From: Vitellaria paradoxa
Taxonomy: Eukaryota > Streptophyta > Magnoliopsida > Ericales > Sapotaceae
NCBI GenBank assembly: GCA_019916065.1
Contig: CM034243.1
Span: 25,198,147-25,262,146, forward strand
Direction: 5' to 3'
DNA: 64,000 bases
Below, piece after piece: positions 57,240 to 64,000 of the stretch. The first letter of the stretch is position 1, and each line of letters opens with the position of its first letter. The notes under the pieces are model-generated. The model made no database searches and was not told where the DNA came from. It worked only from the letters and a program-made list of their open reading frames with translations. The position numbers were made by a program, and so were the translations under genes.

Positions 57240-57288
57240 GGGGGGGGGGAGAGAGAGAGCGAGAGAGAGAGAGAGAGAGAGAGCGCGC
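57240..57288. repeat. G run and (GA)n in the RPS24 leader or promoter
   Basis: A run of G followed by interrupted GA units (CT on the transcribed strand) lies about 100 bases upstream of the RPS24 start codon. CT-rich leaders are common in plant ribosomal protein genes. Confidence 0.7.
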
Positions 57289-57301
57289 CAGTGTATAAGT
57301 A

Positions 57302-57309
57302 AAACCCTA
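57302..57309. promoter_or_regulatory. Telo-box-like motif upstream of RPS24
   Basis: AAACCCTA lies about 160 bases upstream of the RPS24 ATG. Telo-boxes are typical of plant translation-machinery promoters. This single copy is therefore a plausible but unproven element. Confidence 0.5.
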
Positions 57310-57494
57310 GATATTTGACTTCACGAAAGTGGGTCGGGTCAGTTCGGATTTGGGGTTCCGAAAAGTGACGGACCAGCACGACTGGTTTATGATTTAAATC
57401 CGACAAGTGGCGAGCCGAGACCCAAAAAAAGGTCAGAGCCATAGCCGGAGACTTTTTTTTTTTTGTTTTACGGATGATTTAGGAATAAATTTTG

Positions 57495-58050
57495 TAATTA
57501 CGGCGGAGGAAAAACAAATTCGAAAAATACGGTTAATGAGAAACCGCTTTTCAAAAGCGCGGTTGTGGACCATACCCTGAAGAAGAAAATCGCGATTTGA
57601 GATCACGGTTGTTGAAGAACCGCGCTATCAGATCGCGGGTTTGATTTCATTTGTATACATGAAACGCAGTTTCAAACTGCGGTTCTTGGAACAACCGCGC
57701 TATGAAATAGCGGTTCTTGGGCAACCCGATTCACCAGCGGTCACCAACCTGATTCAGCAGCGGACATGAACATAATGAAGCGCCATTTGAAGTCGCGGTT
57801 CTTGAATCCCATATACCCCGATTGGTTCTTGAATCGCATAACTCACGATTCACTCACTGTCTCAGCTGGTCTCAATCTCTCTCTCACTCTCACTCTCAAC
57901 CCTCACTGTCTCAGACGCTTGGCGATCTCCAGCACCACCACCATCGCACGCCGCACACAGCACCAGCTGGTCTCGCTCAGCTCTCTCACTCAGCGCTGGT
58001 GCCCTCATTGGCTTGCTCTCAGCTCATCTCTCTCATCCCTCACTGTAAGT
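57495..58050 (+). promoter_or_regulatory. Leader region A: palindromic CGCGGTT array plus CT-rich leader
   Basis: After a conserved start (gtaattac ... aattcg ... aatacggttaatgagaaacc), about six imperfect palindromes follow: 57541-57564, 57586-57610, 57617-57641, 57661-57685, 57693-57716 and 57778-57801. Each has the plan AACCGCG - short A/T-rich centre - CGCGGTT, the best being aaccgcttttcaaaagcgcggtt-like. A CT-rich leader (57870-58040) and a good splice donor (cact|gtaagt at 58043) follow. The next in-frame use could be the acceptor just before the transposase ATG at 61249. Region B repeats this plan at 59005. Confidence 0.6.
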
Positions 58051-58054
58051 TATT

Positions 58055-58246
58055 TCTTTAACTTGTGATTTGTGATTCTCAGCTTAGGACTTTACTTCTC
58101 ACGTATTTGTTCATTAGACCCTGAGCAATTTTTCTGACTTCCAACATTTTATTTATCTTTGCCTACCCTTTCCCCCTTGTTTGCGATTTTGATGTTTAAA
58201 AAAAAAAAACAACTGATAATACGGTGTAATGGAACACATCTACATT

Positions 58247-58288
<42 letters not shown>

Positions 58289-58470
58289 TTGCGTTTTGTT
58301 GAGGAATTTAAGCCTATCAGTGTCTGTTATTACATGGTAGTAATTTATTTATTTTTTTTTCTTTTTTTGGGCATTGAAGTAGTAGTGTTTAATTTTTGGT
58401 ATGAGGGTTCTCCTTTTCATTAGCTAATGATATGTGAAATGGGAAATCTCTGTTTTAGTTTGTAGATCTA
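58055..58470. other. Spacer between leader A and the L1 remnant
   Basis: It contains a long (AT)n tract (58248-58286) and A and T runs. I see no gene or recognisable repeat family. Confidence 0.4.
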
Positions 58471-58900
58471 TAAAGGAGGGTGGAGTGAGTTTTTGGAGTC
58501 TTGTGAAATTCAATGATGCTCTTTCAGAAAATTGTTGCGGAGATATGAGTATGAAAAAGATAGTTTGTGGCTATCAGTGGTGCTGATATGGTGGTGACTG
58601 GGGAGATTGGACTACGATGGAGAGGTTCAGAGGTTATAATATAGCTCATGGAAAGGAATTAGAAGATTGTGGAATGATTTCAAGAAGTCTACTTGTATCA
58701 AAGTAAGGAGAGCTAATTGAGTTAAGTTTTGGGAAGATGCACGATTAGATGGAAGAAACTTGAAGGACATGCTCCTGATATTGTTTGATCTGAGGGTGAA
58801 TAAGTTTGCTTTAGTTGAGTGCAAGTCCATGCAAGGAATTTGTGTAACTTTGAATTTTACTTTGCAAAGAAACCTTCAAGAATGCGAGGTTCCTATTTTT
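58465..58900 (+). mobile_element. L1 LINE remnant (ORF2 C-terminal part)
   Basis: Plus-strand reading gives words typical of the region after reverse transcriptase in plant L1: KKIVCGYQWC-like sequence with frameshifts, WNDFKKSTCIKVRRAN, VKFWEDARLDGRNLKDMLL, ILFDLRVNKFALVECKS and LQRNLQECEVPIF. A stop interrupts the frame after RRAN. It lies between leader regions A and B. Confidence 0.65.
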
Positions 58901-59004
58901 TTTTTTTTTTAATGTATTTCAACTTATGCATTCTCAAAAGGTAGGGACTGAGAAGGATGGGAATAGATGGAGATTGACTAAGTCAGAGTATTTAATATAT
59001 GCGT

Positions 59005-59450
59005 AATTACTGTCGATGGAAAACTAATTCGAAGAATACGGTTAATGAGAAACCGCGCTTTGATACCGTGGGTATGGTGTTCTGAGCTGCCCAAGAAACC
59101 GCGCTTTGATATCACGGTTATATATGAACCGCGCTTTGATACCGCGCCTATAAAAACCTAGCTTTGGTGGATGAACTGCGCTTTGATACCGCGCTTTCGT
59201 ACCGGTTATGGATAATCCGCGCTTTGATACAGCGGTTATTCAGAACCGCGCTACGAAAACGCGAGTATGTGCCCTACATATACAATCGATCCACAGCTCC
59301 TCACCAATCAATCTCTCTCTCAGTCTCTCAGCCTCTCGGTCTCACTCTCACTCTCACTCTCACTCTTACTCTCACTCTCGTTCTTCTTTCTCAGCCTCTT
59401 GGTCTCACTCTCACTCTCGTTTTAATTATTGGACTTGCCCTGCCTAAATT
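59005..59450 (+). promoter_or_regulatory. Leader region B: palindromic CGCGGTT array plus (CACTCT)n leader
   Basis: It opens with the same words as region A (gtaattac ... aattcgaagaatacggttaa, tgagaaaccgc). Six units follow at 59050-59073, 59096-59119, 59127-59148, 59173-59206, 59215-59237 and 59244-59265. Five share AACCGCGCTTTGATA exactly or with one change, and they end in ACCGCG, CACGGTT or AGCGGTT. TATAAAA lies at about 59150. A CT/CACTCT-rich tract (59311-59420) follows, as in region A. The apparent 127-codon frame across it is a by-product of the repeats. Confidence 0.6.
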
Positions 59451-59824
59451 TCTTTCAGTACTCCTAGTTGCCCGATTGTATGTCAAACATCAAATCTTGG
59501 AATACCATTTTCCAATAGATTCAAAGTATTTTGATATCTGCGGTTGAAATGTGGCCTGACCTCATCAGGGTGTCTATGGTTCATTGTTGGCTCTCTGTAT
59601 ATACTGTGTATATATGAACACAATATTACCTTTAAAGAACTTTTTTTTTTTAAATCACCAACAAATTTAATGAATTAATGTCACATATTTGATCTCTTAA
59701 TGGAAAATATATAGTTCATGGAAATTTGCCGAGGTGGCAAAGTCATCAAAGCATTTTGTGGGCATCTGCAATATCTTTGAAATGTCCTTTGAAGCATTTT
59801 TTCAAAGTTCACGTGATTTGATTT

Positions 59825-59859
<35 letters not shown>

Positions 59860-61248
59860 CTTTATTTAACTGCAAAAAGAGAATCTATTCTTACATCTGC
59901 TAAATTTCTCCATTAATATGGTACATGCTTACATGGATAGCTCAAAATAGGGGATTTTATTCTATATTGCTTGCTTTCTCAAGCCCTTGAACTTTCTGAG
60001 TTACCATGAAGCTTTTACAAGTGCTTTTTTTTATTTTAATTCACACCCTCTTTTGCATTTTGTCATTAACAACAATGTTGCTTAGGAGACAGTGAATCCA
60101 TAAGCTATTTGCATGCAGCCCAATTTTTTTTTTTTTTTTTTTTTTGAAAAACTCATAATTGAAACATTGTTTCCCAAATGTATTTTGGTAAACTAAATGT
60201 TTTCTAATTTTTTGACACTTTGAATCTATATGCTAAAGTTTATGGTGCTGTCCCTCAAGATAATTATGAAGGGTATTTCCAATTCTAGTGCATGGCAGTA
60301 TACGCTGATATGTAGTGGTGTTTCTAATATCAAAGAATCATGTATCTTAGCAAAACCTAGTGGGCTGTGGCTCCGATTATTACAGGCGACATTAAACTTG
60401 CGTCGGATTTTCAATTCATTGATGGTGGAATTTAGATTGAAATTGGAACTTTATGTTTATAGGAGGCTAGTTTGGTTAGAACAGTGTTAGAAGAGGACTT
60501 GAAGTTTCTTACATGCCAGCACTGGGGCTGCCTAGTTCTTCATGTGTCACTCATTTTTCATCAGGCATATTTAGTTTTGGGGTGTATTTCTAGATTGCTA
60601 CTATTTGATATTTGAGTGTGAGTCTTGATGCAATAGTAAGGTCACTCCTTTGTGACCTAGAGTTTGTGAGTTCAACATTTGAGTCAATGGGATAGGACTT
60701 CCCAAACCCCATAACACATATAGGCAGCAGTCTTGTGCATTAGGCCACAATTTTTTTATTTGATATTATTTAGCTGAAATATTGATTATTTATGATGAAA
60801 TTAATGTACCAAGATCCCTTGCCAATGCATAATGAAGTTTTGTTTAATATTTCTCTTTTAACTTTTGGTACATTTAGAGCCTACACAGTCACACTTTTGG
60901 TTGCCTCCCCCATTTTTTCTTTCTTTGTTGTTTTCTGGTTCTTGCTTATTTAGTTTCTCTCTAATGTGAGATTGTGCTTTTCCTATTCTAACTACAAATG
61001 GATCCTGGTTCATGGCAATTTTCCTAGGTGGCAAAGTCATCTAATTTAATTAATTATTATAAATAATTTTGTAATAATTATATTATTTATTAAAAATAAT
61101 GTAATAGAATATTTTCATGCGATTTCAATTATCTGCTAAGTCAAAATAAATTAATATATTTTACTTTATTATTTAGTAAAAATAATTCAATGATATTCCT
61201 ATGAATTAAATTACCTAATCTAATTCAGTTAGTTGTGTTTATGCTCAG
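59451..61248. other. Region upstream of the transposase frame, no N-terminal exon found
   Basis: I searched for the MuDR-type N-terminal exons expected before the transposase core and did not recognise any. It holds (AT)n at 59829-59858, a T run at 60126-60144, a SINE-like segment at 60625-60755, and a 36-bp direct repeat at 59712-59747 and 61007-61042. The last bases before 61249 (tgctcag) form a good splice acceptor. Confidence 0.5.
60625..60755 (+). mobile_element. Degenerate SINE (Au-like)
   Basis: The sequence gatgcaatagtaaggtcact, then cctttgtgacctagagt and ttgtgagttcaacatttgag followed by gacttcccaaacc matches the general plan of plant Au SINEs: an A box around a Leu/Gly-type tRNA head, gtgacctagaggtcac, and a B box ggttcgagtc. 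Several positions differ, including the B box. Confidence 0.55.
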
Positions 61249-62778
61249 ATGAATCGAGATCACTCTCAATTAGATGCAGGTTATGTTGCAATGCATATAC
61301 ATGAATTAGTGAAGAAGGATCCATCAGTCTCAGCTGCTTTCTTAGCTTTAGTAGTGAAAAATCAATTCCAGTACATAATATCAGATAGCAAAGCATGGGC
61401 TGCAAAACAGAAGGCAATAGCTAGCATTTTTGGTGATTGGGATGAATCATACAGCAAGTTGCCTGTATTTCTGAATGCAGTGCAGTATTATAATCCGGGC
61501 ACCGTTGTCGAGTATCGCCACCATCCTGGACCAGTCGCGGGTACCGCCATCTTACAGTATGTCTTTTGGGCATTCAAGACGTCTATCGATGGCTTCCAAT
61601 TTTGTAGACCCGTCATAATAGTAGATGGCACTCACCTGTATGGGAAGTATAAAGGGAAGTTGCTAATTGCTATGGGGAGTGATGCTAACCTTCAAATTTT
61701 TTCACTAGCTTTCGCTGTTGTAGACGAAGAGTCATTTGAAAGTTGGTACTGGTTTCTACACAACTTAAGGAGACATGTAGTCCCAAATAGGCAAGGCTTG
61801 TGTTTGATTTCTGATAGGCATGGTGGCATTACCAGTACTATAAACACCCCCAACTCTGGGTGGGGGCCCCCCTATGCCTTCCATAGATTCTGTTTGAGGC
61901 ACGTGGAGGCTAATTTTAAAAAGAATTTTCCTGGCTCCCATTTAAATAAGCTGATGTCTCATGCTTCAAAAACCCCACAGATTCATAAGTTTGATTCGAT
62001 AATGGAACAGATTAGAGAGCTGAATTTAGATGCGTGGAAGTATTTAATGGAGATCCCCAAGGAGCAATGGACAATGTCTCATGATGGAGGCTTGAGATAT
62101 GGGAATGAGACAACGAACATTTCTAAGTGTTTTAATAATGTCATGCGTGGTGCCAGATCGTTACCTATTGCAGCATGTGCCCAGTTTACCTTCTACAAAG
62201 TCATGACATACTTTTGTAATAGAAATGAAGTTTCGGTGGCAGCTCAGGACGCCGGGGTTCGACATCCGCCAGCAATCTTGGAATTGATTGATAAATACCA
62301 AGGATGTGCTCGAGGTCACAGAATTGTGCGATTTAATCACATTAACGGACTGTATGAGGTAACGACGGGCCAACGTGTAAATGGGGGTGGGCATGTACAG
62401 GTGATTTCTCTGAAGGATCAGACTTGCACATGTGGTAAATGGCGCAATCGCCGGATCCCATGCTCGCATGTCATTGCCATTTGTGAGGAACGTCGTTATG
62501 ATTGGATGGCTATGATTTCAACTGAGTACAGCATTGAGGCCTATGTTAATACATATGTTCCTCGTTTTCATCCCTTACATGATCCAAAATATTGGGAAGT
62601 GCCAAATGTCCCAACATTCATCCCGAATCAACGTCTGAAGCGACAAAAAGGAAGGCCAATGTCAACTCGAATTACCGACGAGATGGATAGGACTGAAAGT
62701 TCAACTAAGCTGCGGTGTGGTATTTGTCGTGCAGAGGGTCATACTAGGCGGAACTGCCCCGAAAAAGCCGCGCGCTAG
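61249..62778 (+). CDS. Mutator-like (MULE) transposase, PMD-associated type
   Basis: Open frame of 509 codons. MULE transposases excise and integrate Mutator-like DNA elements. The catalytic core begins FCRPVIIVDGTHLYGKYKGK (Asp126), continues SLAFAVVDEESFESWYWFLH, then LCLISDRHGG (second Asp, 189) and the CLRHVEANFKKNF motif. A SWIM zinc finger follows (CTCGKWRNRRIPCSH, residues 393-407), and a CCHC knuckle ends the protein (CGICRAEGHTRRNC, about 490-503). In related PMD-associated MULEs the third catalytic residue is the Glu of a TTNISE-x-FN motif. Here the motif reads TTNISKCFN, with Lys293 (codon 62125-62127). The frame starts right after a splice acceptor and corresponds to the middle and end of longer relatives, so the N-terminal MuDR region is either missing or in exons I could not find. 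Probably non-functional, although the frame is uninterrupted. Confidence 0.9.
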   Translation: MNRDHSQLDAGYVAMHIHELVKKDPSVSAAFLALVVKNQFQYIISDSKAWAAKQKAIASIFGDWDESYSKLPVFLNAVQYYNPGTVVEYRHHPGPVAGTAILQYVFWAFKTSIDGFQFCRPVIIVDGTHLYGKYKGKLLIAMGSDANLQIFSLAFAVVDEESFESWYWFLHNLRRHVVPNRQGLCLISDRHGGITSTINTPNSGWGPPYAFHRFCLRHVEANFKKNFPGSHLNKLMSHASKTPQIHKFDSIMEQIRELNLDAWKYLMEIPKEQWTMSHDGGLRYGNETTNISKCFNNVMRGARSLPIAACAQFTFYKVMTYFCNRNEVSVAAQDAGVRHPPAILELIDKYQGCARGHRIVRFNHINGLYEVTTGQRVNGGGHVQVISLKDQTCTCGKWRNRRIPCSHVIAICEERRYDWMAMISTEYSIEAYVNTYVPRFHPLHDPKYWEVPNVPTFIPNQRLKRQKGRPMSTRITDEMDRTESSTKLRCGICRAEGHTRRNCPEKAAR

Positions 62779-63015
62779 TTAGTTTTTTTATTAAATGAGA
62801 TTTGTAATTTATACGACTTTAATCTATCTTGTTCTGTAATTTGGAAGACCACGAATTATTCAGTTATGTAATTTGTTATGTATGTTGTAAGACTTTGAAT
62901 GTTATTCAGCATTTTAACTATTTTATCACTACTGATTTATATAATTCTTCAAATTTTTAATGCTTATTACGACATTTACAACTGTTGGTAATTTTTGGCC
63001 TTTTATGTGTAGGTT
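62779..63015 (+). other. Spacer between transposase and PMD genes
   Basis: 237 AT-rich bases. The last ones (ttttatgtgtag|gttatggat) look like a 3' splice site immediately before the PMD start codon, suggesting a leader intron for the PMD gene. No promoter motif stands out. Confidence 0.4.
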
Positions 63016-64000
63016 ATGGATCCTCCATTCGATCAGGATCGTCCTTTGTTATCCCTAGGACCTCGTGATACATCTGTACTACGTGCACAGCTGAGACATA
63101 GATCGACAGTTATATGGGATGGCGAGGTATGTTTCTAACTCCGTTTCTTCCATTTGGTTTTTCTTTATCACACAACTGTGTAATGCTTATTATGATTGTA
63201 ATTTTTTCATTACTCAGGAGTCCTCTGTACTTGATCTTCGTACTGGCCAGCACCTCATGAGAGACCTCACACGGACTCCCAGGGATGCCCGCATTGTTGA
63301 CTACCTTGTCAGGGCAGGAGTGTATGGGTTTTACCGCTTGGGTTGTATTTAGTTATACAGGGCTTTGATTACAGCACTAGTGGAAAGATGGCGAGTTGAG
63401 ACCCACACTTTTCATATGCCAATCGGTGAGTGCACCATCACATTGGAGGACATTAGTGCCATCACCGGATTGCCTGTTGATGGGATGGCTGTTACTGGCG
63501 TTGATATCACTCATAAAGTGCATGCGTGGCCTGACATAGTCCAGGGCCACCTAGGCATTGCCCCACCTATTGACGCTATCAAAGGGAATGCGATCAAGTT
63601 CAGTTGGTTGCTCCAGTACTTTAGACATCTCCCGGCCGACGCCGACGATGCTGATGTCCGACGGCATGCACGTGCGACCACATTCATGTTGGATGGAGGA
63701 TGCCTGTTCCCCAACAAGTCCCGTAGCTTGATCCCGTTGATGTATCTACCGTTGCTTGACGATTTAGATCGTGTTGGCCAGTATAGTTGGGGAGGAGCAG
63801 CATTAGCTTTTTTATACCGGGAGATGTGCAGGGCCTCAAGGACACGGGCGAAAGAGATGGCTGGCCCCTTAGCCATTCTCCAAATTTGGGCATGGGAGTG
63901 GTTCACTATATTCAGACCTATTGTTGAGCATCGAGGTAGACGAGCCGACGCACCACAGCATGAGGAACTTTATTTTGCGCAGCCCAATGATCCAGATGTG
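63016..64000 (+). pseudogene. Plant mobile domain (PMD/MAIN-like) gene, interrupted, continues past window
   Basis: PMD proteins (MAIN, MAIL1 and transposon-borne relatives) act in the nucleus in gene silencing and genome stability. Many copies ride on transposons. Exon 1, 63016-63126, reads MDPPFDQDRPLLSLGPRDTS through TVIWDGE. A clean GT-AG intron (63127-63217) follows, then exon 2 from 63218, in frame. Exon 2 gives YLVRAGVYGFYRLGCI, a TAG stop (63350-63352), then LYRALITALVERWRVETHTF, MPIGECTITLEDISAITGLP, IKFSWLLQYFRHLPADADD, YLPLLDDLDRVGQYSWGGAA and ILQIWAWEWFTIF, all typical of the domain. Relatives commonly have Gln at the stop, so a single C-to-T change explains it. The frame is otherwise open to the window edge. 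Confidence 0.8.

Noticed and set aside
57053..57298. 81-codon plus-strand frame across the RPS24 start
   Set aside because: Antisense of RPS24 exon 1 plus GA repeats; no independent support.
59164..59547. 127-codon frame in leader region B
   Set aside because: It runs through palindromic units and (CACTCT)n; its low-complexity Leu/Thr or Ser/His content comes from the repeats.
60230..60490. 86-codon plus-strand frame upstream of the transposase, possible missing N-terminal exon
   Set aside because: Does not resemble the MuDR N-terminal region, and no splice sites connect it in frame to 61249.
1..64000. CRISPR array or bacterial-type operons
   Set aside because: The direct repeats seen are microsatellites, transposon ends or the palindromic leader units; all genes have eukaryotic structure.

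Overview
The window is nuclear DNA of a flowering plant. Introns are GT-AG and large, the background is very AT-rich with (AT)n, (TC)n and (GA)n tracts, and plant transposon families are everywhere: copia, L1 LINE, tRNA-derived SINEs, MITEs and a Mutator-like element. The gene content (GASA peptide, GeBP/STKL factor, the chloroplast DUF1517 protein FLAP1, ribosomal protein eS24) is common to all angiosperms. The style of repeats suggests a woody eudicot, but I cannot name a species.

Layout. 1-6.7 kb: AT-rich intergenic DNA with small repeats and one strong hairpin. 6.9-11.8 kb (+): a four-exon GASA/snakin gene whose introns are filled with MITEs. 13.95-15.96 kb (-): truncated Ty1/copia 3' end with LTR, polypurine tract, RNase H and decayed reverse transcriptase. 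16-20 kb: several TIR elements, including a 1.4 kb, extremely AT-rich one with a TAA target duplication. 20.3-21.5 kb (+): a single-exon GeBP/STKL (DUF573) factor. 22-25.4 kb: a 0.68 kb tandem duplication whose second copy is split by nested transposons. 25.4-29.6 kb: no gene seen. 29.7-47.7 kb (-): FLAP1 in six exons spread over 18 kb. Its introns hold TIR elements, LTR-like repeats, a captured fragment resembling an arabinogalactan peptide, and two L1 remnants. 47.7-53.7 kb: intergenic. 53.7-57.15 kb (-): RPS24 (eS24) in five exons, with a SINE in intron 3. 57.5-64 kb (+): a Mutator-like locus with two related leader regions made of palindromic CGCGGTT units, a 509-aa MULE transposase reading frame, and a plant-mobile-domain (PMD/MAIN-like) gene that runs off the window.

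The host genes show no functional cluster; FLAP1 is the only chloroplast protein among them. The most unusual part is the right end. There a MULE transposase and a PMD gene lie head to tail behind two arrays of imperfect palindromes. Both reading frames carry apparent disabling changes: Lys where the family has its catalytic Glu, and an in-frame TAG in the PMD frame. The second point to check is FLAP1, where the best-looking splice sites of exons 3 and 4 do not agree in phase.
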